In this document: in pieces, positions 7,373 through 15,179 of the stretch
How positions within the stretch are numbered: position 1 is the first letter of the stretch
Layout: every line of letters begins with the position of its first letter
Assembly: GCA_964425695.1 (NCBI GenBank)
Contig: CAYRNF010000001.1
Span: 62,001-126,000, forward strand
DNA: 64,000 nt
Source of the DNA: JAKPBU01 sp964425695
GTDB taxonomy: Bacteria > Pseudomonadota > Gammaproteobacteria > Xanthomonadales > Xanthomonadaceae
Reading direction: 5' to 3'
Position numbers and translations under genes: made by a program
The notes under the pieces: model-generated
What the model was told of the DNA's origin: nothing
The model's database searches: none
What the model saw: only the letters and a program-made list of their open reading frames with translations

Positions 7373-8881
7373 GTCTTCACTGCGACGCTCCTGTCGCTTG
7401 CCCTGGCCGCCTGCACCGTGGGCCCGGACTACGTGCGGCCGACCTTCGACCCGCCCGCGCGCTTCGTGCGCGATGAGGCGCCGGCAGCTTCAGCCTCGAA
7501 CGTGAACGACGGGCCTGACGTCGAGGCCGCGAAAGCGGGCGACGCGCATCAGGCCGGGGCGGCAGAAGCGAACGCCGCATCCGACGCCGGTGCCGGATTC
7601 TGGACCACCTTCGACGACCCCTTGCTCACCGAACTCATCGACGATGCGCTGGCCACCAACCACGATCTGCGCATCGCGCTGTCGCGCTACGACCGCGCCA
7701 ACGCCCTGCTGCGCGGCGCGCGCTTCGATGCCCTGCCGACGGTCACCGCGCAGGGCACGGCGCGCGACTCGCGCGCGAGCGCGGACCAGGCGCCGGGCGT
7801 GCCGCGCGCGCAGCGCGACGCCGAAAGCTACGACGCATCGATCGTCGCCGGCTGGGAGCTCGACCTGTTCGGCCGCATCCGTCGTGGCGTGGAAGCGCAG
7901 CGCGCCGATGCTGGCGCAAGCGCCGCAGACCTGCAGGCGGCGCAGGTGGCCATCGCCGCCGAGGTGGCGCGCACCTACCTCGACCTGCGCGGGCTGCAGG
8001 AGCGGCTGCGCGTGGCGCGCGCGAACGCCGACAACCAGCGCGACACCCTGCGCCTGGTGCAGGCGCAACTCGACGCCGGTCGCGGCACCGAGTTCGACAC
8101 CTCGCGCGCCCGCGCGCAGCTGGACACCACGCAGTCGCGCATCCCGGCGTTCGAGGCGCAGATCGCCTTCGCCATGCACCGCCTGGCAGTGCTGACCGGG
8201 CGCACGCCCGGCGCGCTGGTCGCGCAGCTCGAACCAGCGCGCGCGCTGCCCGCGCTGCCCGCGCGCCTGGACGCGGGCACGCCGGGCGAACTGCTGCGCC
8301 GTCGCCCCGACGTCGCCGCCGCGGAGGCGCGCCTGCATGCGGCCACCGCGCGCATCGGTGTCGCCACCGCCGACCTGTTCCCGCGCTTCACGCTCTCGGG
8401 CCTGATCGGCAGCCAGGCGATCGATACCGGCGCACTGTTCGAACGCGGCAGCGAAACACGCCTGGTCGCGCTCGGCATCGACTGGTCGTTCCTCGACGTC
8501 GGCCGCGTACGTGCGCGGATCGCGGCGGCGGATGCGGATGCCGAAGGCGAACTCGCGCGCTACCGGCAGACCGTGCTGCTGGCGCTGGAGGATACCGAGA
8601 ACGCGCTGGTGCGCTACGCCCGCGCGCGCACCGAGGACGAGCATCTCCAACGCGCCGCGATCGACAGCGCCAACGCCGCGCGCCTGGCGCGCGTGCGCTT
8701 CGACGCCGGCGCCGCCGGCCTGCTGGAAGTGCTCGACGCCGAGCGCACCCGGCTGCAGGCGCAGGACGCCTTCGCCGACGCGCGCACGCGCAGCGTCACC
8801 GGCGCAGTGCAGCTGTACCGCGCGCTCGCCGGCGGCTGGCCGCAGCGCCTGCCCCAGCGCGAACCCATCAGCCGGCGCTGA
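7340..8881 (+). CDS. Outer-membrane efflux channel lipoprotein (OprM/NodT family)
   Basis: The 513-residue protein is the outer-membrane duct of the tripartite pump. From the GTG at 7340 it gives a lipoprotein signal TLLSLALAACTVGPDY with Cys25 and the family hallmark C-T-V-G-P-D-Y. A family-typical FWTTFDDPLLTELIDDAL segment follows an unusual Asp/Ala-rich insert. Then come two long coiled-coil/beta-barrel repeats with LRRRPDVAAAEARLHAATARIG-type and LFPRFTLSGLIGS-type signatures, both characteristic of OEP repeats. The start is uncertain because the frame stays open far upstream through an SDR relic. The first ten residues derive from a dispersed repeat. Confidence 0.93.
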   Translation: MSRFSKGGKSRVFTATLLSLALAACTVGPDYVRPTFDPPARFVRDEAPAASASNVNDGPDVEAAKAGDAHQAGAAEANAASDAGAGFWTTFDDPLLTELIDDALATNHDLRIALSRYDRANALLRGARFDALPTVTAQGTARDSRASADQAPGVPRAQRDAESYDASIVAGWELDLFGRIRRGVEAQRADAGASAADLQAAQVAIAAEVARTYLDLRGLQERLRVARANADNQRDTLRLVQAQLDAGRGTEFDTSRARAQLDTTQSRIPAFEAQIAFAMHRLAVLTGRTPGALVAQLEPARALPALPARLDAGTPGELLRRRPDVAAAEARLHAATARIGVATADLFPRFTLSGLIGSQAIDTGALFERGSETRLVALGIDWSFLDVGRVRARIAAADADAEGELARYRQTVLLALEDTENALVRYARARTEDEHLQRAAIDSANAARLARVRFDAGAAGLLEVLDAERTRLQAQDAFADARTRSVTGAVQLYRALAGGWPQRLPQREPISRR

Positions 8882-8988
8882 CGCCGGTTCGTTTGCCATC
8901 ACCGCGCCGCTGCGGCGCGGTCGAGGCGGTCGTCGGGACCGGGCCCGCCCCGCCATCGTTCGTCACTCCCGTTCGACAGGACACGCTC

Positions 8989-9780
8989 ATGAACCTCACC
9001 CAGACTCTGCTTTCCGCATCGATCCTCGCCGCAATGGCGCAACCGCTGGCCGCGCAGGCCCCGGAGCCGCAGCGCGCAGCGCCCGGCACCACCGTCGTGC
9101 TGGTGCATGGCGCGTTCGCCGACGGCTCCTCCTGGAACAAGGTGATCCCGCTGCTGCAGGCCAAGGGCCTCAAGGCCGTGGCGGTGCAGAACCCGCTGAC
9201 CTCGCTGGAAGACGATGTCGCCTTCGCTCGTCGCGTCATCGACGCCCAGCCGGGTCCAGTGGTGCTGGTCGGGCACTCCTGGGGCGGCACCGTGATCACC
9301 CAGGCCGGCGTGCACGACAAGGTCGAGGCGCTGGTGTATGTCGCCGCCTTTGCGCCATCGCAGGACCAGACCTCGCTCGACGGCGTCAAGGGCCATCCGG
9401 CCGCGCCGGGCCTGGCCAATCCGATCGCCACGGCGGACGGCTTCCTGACCCTGTCCCCGCGAACGGTCGCGCAGGATTTCGCGCAGGACGTGACGCCCGC
9501 GGAAGCCAATCTCATCGCTACGACCCAGGGCGCGGTGCGCGGCGCGAACTTCGAGCAGAAGGTCACCGCCGCGGCGTGGACGTCGAAGCCGAGCTGGTAC
9601 ATCGTCGCCGCGAGCGACCGCATGATCCAGCCCGACGCGCAGCACGCGCTGGCGAAGAAGATCGGCGCCACGGTCACTACGCTGCCGAGCAGCCACGTGC
9701 CGATGCTCTCCGCTCCGGATGAAGTCGCCGACGTCATCATCGCGGCCGCCATGCACGGGAAGCCCGCCAGCGCCGACTGA
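8989..9780 (+). CDS. Secreted alpha/beta hydrolase
   Basis: The 263-residue protein has a Sec signal (MNLTQTLLSASILAAMAQPL ending near AQA, residue 24) followed by an alpha/beta-hydrolase core. The oxyanion segment VLVHGAFADGSSW, nucleophile elbow GHSWGG (Ser97), acid region AASDRMIQP and a C-terminal SSHVPMLS histidine complete the triad. Length and motifs fit small esterases of the abhydrolase_6 type, acting in the periplasm or outside. It lies 107 bp after the efflux channel gene, so it may be the last gene of that unit. Its substrate is unknown. Confidence 0.88.
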   Translation: MNLTQTLLSASILAAMAQPLAAQAPEPQRAAPGTTVVLVHGAFADGSSWNKVIPLLQAKGLKAVAVQNPLTSLEDDVAFARRVIDAQPGPVVLVGHSWGGTVITQAGVHDKVEALVYVAAFAPSQDQTSLDGVKGHPAAPGLANPIATADGFLTLSPRTVAQDFAQDVTPAEANLIATTQGAVRGANFEQKVTAAAWTSKPSWYIVAASDRMIQPDAQHALAKKIGATVTTLPSSHVPMLSAPDEVADVIIAAAMHGKPASAD

Positions 9781-9849
9781 CCGCGTACGCCTGCGCGGCA
9801 CGCGCATCCGGGAAGTTCCGCGACGGAACACCGCTTTCCCGGCAACGCC

Positions 9850-10185
9850 TGCGCCAAGGTGCCCGCGCCTGGTTTCGGTGCCGGCAGGTTCAAGCGCCAC
9901 GGCCCGCTGTTCTCGGCGCCGGGCAACACTGATGCCGGCGCGCCGCCGCGAAGATCTCGGCCGGGACGCCCGCGCCAACCTGTCCGATAGCGCCGACGCG
10001 TATGCCGACGGCGCTTCGGAAGCGAGCGTGGGGCGCGCGATCGAAGGCCGCAGCGACTGGCGAAGAAACGCCTGTGTCGCGCGATCGATGCGATCAGCGC
10101 CATCGCCACGGCCTGCGGCGCAGCGGGGCGATGACCCGGGGGTGGTGGGCTGGTCGCTGGAGACCGCGTAGAACGCGATGCTCGA
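9850..10185 (+). pseudogene. Possible decayed aldo/keto reductase in an otherwise gene-free 580-bp stretch
   Basis: The region 9781-10360 has no intact gene. One frame contains DSADAYADGASEASVGRAIE (about 9991-10050). This resembles the aldo/keto-reductase segment around the catalytic Tyr (D-x-A-x-x-Y-G-x-G-x-S-E-x-x-x-G-x-A). A second frame upstream gives VPAPGFGAGRFK, like an AKR N-terminus. The frames differ and stops follow, so if this is an AKR it is frameshifted and fragmentary. The assignment rests on two short matches and is weak. Confidence 0.35.
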
Positions 10186-10360
10186 CCACCTCAGCCTGGT
10201 CGCGCGGCCTCATCTCCAGCACCTTTCTGGCTCGGCCAATCCTCCGGGCGCACGCTGCCGCCGGTGCGAGCGGTGGAACACTGCGATCCGCCTGCGCCGC
10301 ATCCGGGCGGGCCGTGCGACACGCATCAGTTAGGATTCCCACCCGACGCGAGGCTCCGCC

Positions 10361-10954
10361 GTGACCGACGATTCCACCCAGCCCACCCGCGAGCAGGCCG
10401 AAGACGCCGTGCGCACCCTGCTGCGCTGGGCCGGGGACGACCCTGCGCGCGAAGGCCTGCTCGATACGCCCTCGCGCGTGGTCAAGGCCTACGGGGACTG
10501 GTTCAGCGGCTACGCCAACGATCCGCGCGACTACCTCAAGCGCACCTTCGAGGAAGTCGCCGGCTACGACGAGCTGATCGTGCTGCGCGACATCGAGTTC
10601 GAGAGCCACTGCGAGCACCACATGGCCCCGATCATCGGCAAGGCGCACGTGGGGTACCTGCCCGACGGCAAGGTGGTGGGCATCAGCAAGCTGGCGCGGG
10701 TGGTGGAAACCTATGCGCGCCGTTTCCAGGTGCAGGAAAAGATGACCGCGCAGATCGCCACCGCGATCCAGGACGTGCTGCAACCGCGCGGCGTCGGCGT
10801 GGTGGTGGAGGCGACCCACGAGTGCATGACCACGCGTGGCATCCACAAGCGCGGCGTGAGCATGCTCACCTCCAAGATGCTCGGCTGCTTCCGCGAGGAC
10901 GCCCGCACGCGCGCCGAGTTCCTGCGCTTCATCGATGTCGGCCCCGGACGCTGA
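10361..10954 (+). CDS. folE: GTP cyclohydrolase I
   Basis: The 197-residue enzyme converts GTP to 7,8-dihydroneopterin triphosphate, the first step of folate/tetrahydropterin synthesis, in the cytoplasm. It carries the zinc and substrate motifs ESHCEHHMAPIIGKAHVGY (Cys and His ligands), GISKLARVV, RFQVQEKMTAQIA and the second zinc Cys in ATHECMTTRGI. Length fits the bacterial type I enzyme. It starts at GTG. Its last 20 bases overlap the start of the flavoprotein gene at 10935, in a different frame, which implies coupling. Confidence 0.97.
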   Translation: MTDDSTQPTREQAEDAVRTLLRWAGDDPAREGLLDTPSRVVKAYGDWFSGYANDPRDYLKRTFEEVAGYDELIVLRDIEFESHCEHHMAPIIGKAHVGYLPDGKVVGISKLARVVETYARRFQVQEKMTAQIATAIQDVLQPRGVGVVVEATHECMTTRGIHKRGVSMLTSKMLGCFREDARTRAEFLRFIDVGPGR

Positions 10955-11846
10955 CCGGCTGCACGACTGCCTGATCGTCGGCGCCGGCCCGGCGGGCCTC
11001 ACTGCGGCCACCTACCTCGCGCGCTTCCGTCGCGACATCGTCGTGCTGGACGCCGGCACGAGCCGCGCACGGTGGATCCCCACCAGTCACAACTGCCCGG
11101 GCTTCCCCTTCGGCGTGGGCGGCAACGAACTGCTGGGCAGGCTGCGCGACCAGGCGACGCAGTACGGCGTGGCCGTACAGCAGGCCCGCGTGGACACGTT
11201 GCAGCGCGACGGCGATGCGTTCGTGGCCGCGTGCGGCGATGCGCGCTGGCGCGCGCGCTACGTGATCCTGGCCTGCGGCGTGGTGGACCGGCTGCCCGAG
11301 GTCGGCGACATCGAAGCGGCGATCGAAACCGGCAGCATTCGCCTGTGCGCGATCTGCGACGGATACGAAGCGCGCGACGAGCGCATCGGCGTGTACGGGC
11401 CGGTGGACCAGGCGGTGGGCCACGCGGTGTTCCTGCGCACCTTCTCGCGCAGCGTGGCCGTGGTGCCGCTGGACGCAACCGCCGCCAGCGACGAGTGCGA
11501 GGCGAAGGCGCGCGAGGCCGGCGTGCGCATCCATCCGCCCGCGCGCGCGCTGCGCATCCAGGACGGCCGCTGCGCCGCCGACCTGGCCGACGGCACCTGC
11601 GTCGTCTTCGACACCCTCTATCCCGTGCTCGGCAGCGACGCGCGCACCCGCCTCGCCCTGGGCCTGGGCGCGCGCGCCGACGACAACGCCGAACTCATCG
11701 TCGACCGCCAGCAGCAGACCAGCGTGGATGGCCTGTATGCCTGCGGCGACATGGTCAGCGCGCTGAACCAGATCAGCGTGGCCGTGGGCCACGCCGCGGT
11801 GGCGGCGACCTGCGTGCACAACCGCTTGCCGCGGAACCCACGCTAG
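10935..11846 (+). CDS. Thioredoxin-reductase-like FAD-dependent oxidoreductase
   Basis: The 303-residue protein has an N-terminal FAD motif LIVGAGPAGLTAATYLARF (residues 13-31) and a TrxR-type redox pair C138-A-I-C141-DG. The C-terminal FAD segment VDGLYACGDMVSALNQISVA ends with the usual helix. The NADPH half is atypical: the GxGxxA motif is GVYGPVDQAVGHA and the HRRxxxR basic motif of true thioredoxin reductase is absent. The electron donor may therefore be different. It overlaps folE by 20 bp. A disulfide-oxidoreductase role is likely, but the partner is unknown. Confidence 0.85.
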   Translation: MSAPDADRLHDCLIVGAGPAGLTAATYLARFRRDIVVLDAGTSRARWIPTSHNCPGFPFGVGGNELLGRLRDQATQYGVAVQQARVDTLQRDGDAFVAACGDARWRARYVILACGVVDRLPEVGDIEAAIETGSIRLCAICDGYEARDERIGVYGPVDQAVGHAVFLRTFSRSVAVVPLDATAASDECEAKAREAGVRIHPPARALRIQDGRCAADLADGTCVVFDTLYPVLGSDARTRLALGLGARADDNAELIVDRQQQTSVDGLYACGDMVSALNQISVAVGHAAVAATCVHNRLPRNPR

Positions 11847-11900
11847 GCCGCGCCGCAGCGGTCCCTCCCCTTCCCGCACGTCGCCACGTCCCGTGCGGAA

Positions 11901-11916
11901 CGGCGGACGTCCGCCG
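11901..11916. promoter_or_regulatory. Perfect 16-bp palindrome upstream of the phasin-like gene
   Basis: CGGCGGACGTCCGCCG is a perfect palindrome 59 bp before the ATG at 11975. It lies in the 128-bp gap after the flavoprotein gene, where an operator would be expected. No regulator is identified. Confidence 0.35.
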
Positions 11917-11974
11917 ACAACCACCCCGCAGTCGCAGGCATCCCCGCCCGCGAGCAGCCACAGGAGATATCCCG

Positions 11975-12331
11975 ATGAACAAGCAGTACGCACGGTTGGG
12001 TCGCACGCTGACCCAGCTCGCAGTCGATGCGCCGCAGGTCGTTGCCCTGCGCATGGGCGCGTGGGGCACCCCGGGCGCGGCGGGTTCGGCGCAGGGCTTC
12101 GCCGAAGCGCAGCGCATGGTGTGGGAGAAGCAGGCGGCGGCCATGGAATCCGGCATGGCGCAGTGGCAGGCCGCGGCGCTGGCGTACCAGCGCTTCTGGT
12201 TCGACTTGATGCTGGGGCGCTTCCAGCCCTGGCCGAGCGCCGCCTCGGTGGCCGCGGGCACGAATGCCGCGCTGCGCCCGTACCAGAAGCGCGCGTCGGC
12301 GAACGCGCGCAGGTTGCGCGCGCGCCGCTAG
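11975..12331 (+). CDS. Phasin-like protein (PHA granule-associated, tentative)
   Basis: The 118-residue basic protein is rich in Ala, Gln, Arg and Trp and lacks a signal peptide. A good AGGAG Shine-Dalgarno lies at 11962-11966. Its amphipathic central helix (AEAQRMVWEKQAAAMESGMA) and aromatic AYQRFWFDLMLGRF segment resemble small phasins that coat polyhydroxyalkanoate granules. No PHA synthase is in the window, so the family call is tentative. The Arg-rich C-terminus (KRASANARRLRARR) could contact nucleic acid or granule surfaces. Confidence 0.55.
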   Translation: MNKQYARLGRTLTQLAVDAPQVVALRMGAWGTPGAAGSAQGFAEAQRMVWEKQAAAMESGMAQWQAAALAYQRFWFDLMLGRFQPWPSAASVAAGTNAALRPYQKRASANARRLRARR

Positions 12332-12538
12332 GTCGCGACCGGGCGGTGGCCACGCTGTGCCACCGGCCGCATCGAGGGTGGCGCACCACCGCGCGCCGCG
12401 GACACAACGTTCCATCGCCGCACGGTGGCGCGCGTGCGCGCCGGGCACACAATGCCGCCCGGCAGGGTTGGCGCGCACTGCGCCTTCCCCGTCGTACGTT
12501 CATCACTGCCTCCATCCGCACCGCCCAGGAGACCCGAC

Positions 12539-13279
12539 ATGTCCGCATCCCTTCCCACCGGAAAGATCGCCCTGGTCACAGGCGCCACCCGCGGCATCGG
12601 ACTGGAAACCGTGCGCCAGCTGGCGGCGGCAGGCGTGCACGTGTTGCTGGCAGGACGCGATGCGACCCGTACCGCCCAGGCCGCGGCCACGCTGCAGGCC
12701 GAAGGCCTGCCGGTGGAGCCGATCGCGCTGGACGTGACCGACGCGGCCAGCATCGCCGCCGCGGCGCAGCGGGTGGACGCCGCGCATGGCCGCCTCGACA
12801 TCCTGGTCAACAACGCCGGCATCGCCCGCGACGACTGGAAGGGCGTGCCTTCGCAGCAACCGCTGCAGGTCTGGCGCGAGACCTTCGACACCAACCTGTT
12901 CGGCGTGGTGGCGGTGACGCAGGCGTTCCTGCCGCTGTTGCGCAAGGCGGCGGCGGCGCGGATCGTCAACCTGTCGAGCATCCTGGGTTCGATCACCCAC
13001 CACGCCGATCCGCACTCGCCCGTCTACAACGTGAAGCTGCCGGCCTACGACGCGTCCAAGAGCGCACTGAACTCGTGGACCGTGCACCTGGCGCACGAGC
13101 TGCGCGACACGCCGATCAAGGTCAACGCGGTGCATCCGGGTTCGGTGAAGACCGACATGAACACCGGCGGCGACCTGGACCTGGTCACCGGCGCCAGGAG
13201 CGGCGTGCAGATGGCGCTGCTGGGAGAAGACGGGCCCAGCGGCAGCTTCACGCATCTGGGCGAAGCGCTGCCCTGGTGA
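12539..13279 (+). CDS. Short-chain dehydrogenase/reductase
   Basis: The 246-residue classical SDR has the cofactor motif GATRGIG near residues 15-21, NNAG, the catalytic serine in NLSSILGS and Y-x-x-x-K in AYDASKSALN. The C-terminal HPGSVKTDMN is typical of carbonyl reductase-like SDRs. The AGGAGACCCGAC leader gives a good ribosome site. It resembles the relic at 6929, so two related SDR copies existed in this region. It ends 40 bp from the convergent gltD stop. The substrate is unknown. Confidence 0.93.
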   Translation: MSASLPTGKIALVTGATRGIGLETVRQLAAAGVHVLLAGRDATRTAQAAATLQAEGLPVEPIALDVTDAASIAAAAQRVDAAHGRLDILVNNAGIARDDWKGVPSQQPLQVWRETFDTNLFGVVAVTQAFLPLLRKAAAARIVNLSSILGSITHHADPHSPVYNVKLPAYDASKSALNSWTVHLAHELRDTPIKVNAVHPGSVKTDMNTGGDLDLVTGARSGVQMALLGEDGPSGSFTHLGEALPW

Positions 13280-13319
13280 AGCCCGGGCCTGCGTCGCATC
13301 GCCGGCTTGCCGAAGACCC

Positions 13320-14792
13320 CTACGAAGGCAGGCTGCGCACGATCGAAGCCGCCGCCTCGCGTCCTTCGTAAGCCGCGGTCACCACCAGGTCCGCGCCGCG
13401 CACCGCGTCGCCGCCGGCGAAGATTCGCGGATGCGCGGTCTGGAACGGCAGCGCGCCGCCAGCGGTGCCGACGCAACGCTTGCGCGTTGGCTGCACGGCG
13501 ATGCGGCCCTGCGCATCCAGCGCCACGCCGTGCGCAGCCAGCCAGGCCGGCGGATCGGGCTGGAAGCCGAAGGCGATCAGCACCACGTCGGCGGGCAGTT
13601 CGGATTCGCTGCCTGCGATGGTTTGCACGCCGCTGCGGCCGCGTGCGTCCGGCGCGGTGGGGCGCGTTTCGACGACGCGCACCGCGCACACCGCGTCTTC
13701 GCCCAGCAGCGCCAGCGGCTGGCGGTTGAAGAGGAACTGCACGCCTTCCTCGCGCGCGTTGGCCACCTCACGCGCGGAGCCGGGCATGCTGGCCTCGTCA
13801 CGGCGGTACACGCACGTCACGCTGGCCGCGCCCAGGCGCGTGGCGCTGCGCACGCAGTCCATGCCGGTATCGCCGCCGCCCAGCACCACCACGCGCCTGC
13901 CGCGCACGTCGGGCAGGTTGACCTCGCTTTCCCAGCCCGCGATCGGTCGCGCACGGCTGTCGTCATCGCCCAGCACGATCCGTCCGTTGCGCACCAGGAA
14001 CGGGAGCGCGGGCAGCACGCCCTGCAGGTCCTGGCCAGGCAGACCGCCGTCGGTGTAGCGGTAGGTGCCCAGGCCCAGGAATACCGCGTCGAAGCCTTCG
14101 AGCAGCGCGTCCAGGGCGATATCGCGCCCGACTTCCACGCCCAGCCGGAACGCCACGCCCATGCCTTCGAGCACGTCGCGCCGCAGCGCCACCACCGACT
14201 TGTCGAGCTTGAAGCTGGGGATGCCGAACTGCAGCAGCCCGCCGATCTGCTCGTAGCGGTCGAACACCGTGGCATGCACGCCCGCACGCGCCAGGCGGTC
14301 CGCGCAGGCCAGGCCCGCAGGCCCCGCGCCCACGATCGCCACGCGCTTGCCGGTGGCCGGCACCTGCGACAGGTCCGGTCGCCAGCCCTGCGCCAGCGCG
14401 GTGTCCACGATGTATTTCTCCATCGCGCCGATGCTGACCGCGCCAAAGCCGTCTTCCAGCGTGCAGCTGCCTTCGCACAGGCGGTCCTGCGGACACACGC
14501 GGCCGCAGATCTCCGGCAGCGGATTGGTCTCGTGGCACAGCGCGGCGGCCTCCGCGATGCGGCCTTCGCGCGCCAGCTCCAGCCACTGCGGGATGCGGTT
14601 GTGCAGCGGGCAGCCGCTGGCGCAGTACGGGATGCCGCAATCCAGGCAGCGCCCGGCCTGCTGCTGCGCGGCCTGCGCGGCGAATCCGCCGTACAGCTCG
14701 CCCCAGTCGCCGTCGCGACGCAGGGCGAGCGGGATCCGCGCGGGCATGGCGCGCGGACGTTCGAGGAAATCGAAGGGCGGCTTGCGGCTCAT
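13320..14792 (-). CDS. gltD: Glutamate synthase (NADPH) small subunit
   Basis: The 490-residue beta subunit of GOGAT supplies electrons from NADPH to GltB for making two glutamates from glutamine and 2-oxoglutarate. The N-terminal cysteine clusters CLDCGIPYCASGCPLHNRIP and CGRVCPQDRLCEGSC bind [4Fe-4S]. The FAD motif VAIVGAGPAGLACADRLARA and the NADPH motif VVVLGGGDTGMDCVRSA follow, and the C-terminal IFAGGDAVRGADLVVTA closes the fold. It lies downstream of gltB in the same direction across a 387-bp gap filled by a duplication of its own 5' end. The start MSRKPPFDFLERPRA is conserved in the family. Confidence 0.97.
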   Translation of the reverse strand: MSRKPPFDFLERPRAMPARIPLALRRDGDWGELYGGFAAQAAQQQAGRCLDCGIPYCASGCPLHNRIPQWLELAREGRIAEAAALCHETNPLPEICGRVCPQDRLCEGSCTLEDGFGAVSIGAMEKYIVDTALAQGWRPDLSQVPATGKRVAIVGAGPAGLACADRLARAGVHATVFDRYEQIGGLLQFGIPSFKLDKSVVALRRDVLEGMGVAFRLGVEVGRDIALDALLEGFDAVFLGLGTYRYTDGGLPGQDLQGVLPALPFLVRNGRIVLGDDDSRARPIAGWESEVNLPDVRGRRVVVLGGGDTGMDCVRSATRLGAASVTCVYRRDEASMPGSAREVANAREEGVQFLFNRQPLALLGEDAVCAVRVVETRPTAPDARGRSGVQTIAGSESELPADVVLIAFGFQPDPPAWLAAHGVALDAQGRIAVQPTRKRCVGTAGGALPFQTAHPRIFAGGDAVRGADLVVTAAYEGREAAASIVRSLPS

Positions 14793-15127
14793 GGGGTCCG
14801 CGTCTCGATACGGCACCGGTTGGCTGCCAGCGAGCCGACACGGATCGGAGCCGATGCGCAGTGCGTGAAGGGCAACGTCCCTGGGTCCCCGCCTGCGCGG
14901 GGATGACGGGTATGGGGCGCATGGGGTGCGTCACGCAGGGCGCGCGGACGTTCGAGGAAATCGAAGCGCGGCTTGCGGCTCATGGCGTCCGCGTCTCGAT
15001 ACGGAACTGATTGGTTGCCAGCGAGCCGACACGGATCGGAGCCGATGCGCAGTGCGCGAAGGGCAACGTCCTTGGATCTCCGCCCGCCCGGGGATGACGG
15101 GTGTGGGGCGCGTGCGGTGCGTGAGGC
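14749..15127. repeat. 191-bp tandem duplication of the gltD start region
   Basis: Copy A (14749-14939) covers the first codons of gltD and upstream sequence. Copy B (14940 to about 15127) repeats it with roughly 10-15 percent divergence. GCGCGCGGACGTTCGAGGAA begins at 14749 and again at 14940, a period of 191. Both copies contain the gltD start context and a GGGGATGACGGG repeat end. The duplication enlarges the gltB-gltD gap. Confidence 0.9.
14789..14983 (-). pseudogene. Truncated duplicate of the gltD 5' end
   Basis: Within copy B of the tandem duplication a second gltD-like start at 14983 encodes MSRKPRFDFLERPRA. It then runs out of homology into repeat-derived sequence (HPRAGGDPGTLPF) and stops after 64 residues. 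It would be the first start met by ribosomes leaving gltB, ahead of the real gltD start at 14792. It could act as a decoy leader peptide, but most likely it is a non-functional by-product of the duplication. Confidence 0.7.
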
Positions 15128-15179
15128 ATCCCGCGCGACAGTTGTGCGCCACGCACGCTGCGCGCAAGTCGTGCGCGAC

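Noticed and set aside
12340..12375. CGGTGGC/GCCACCG hairpin after the phasin-like gene as a terminator
   Set aside because: The stem is only 7 bp and there is no T-tract. It may be chance in GC-rich DNA.
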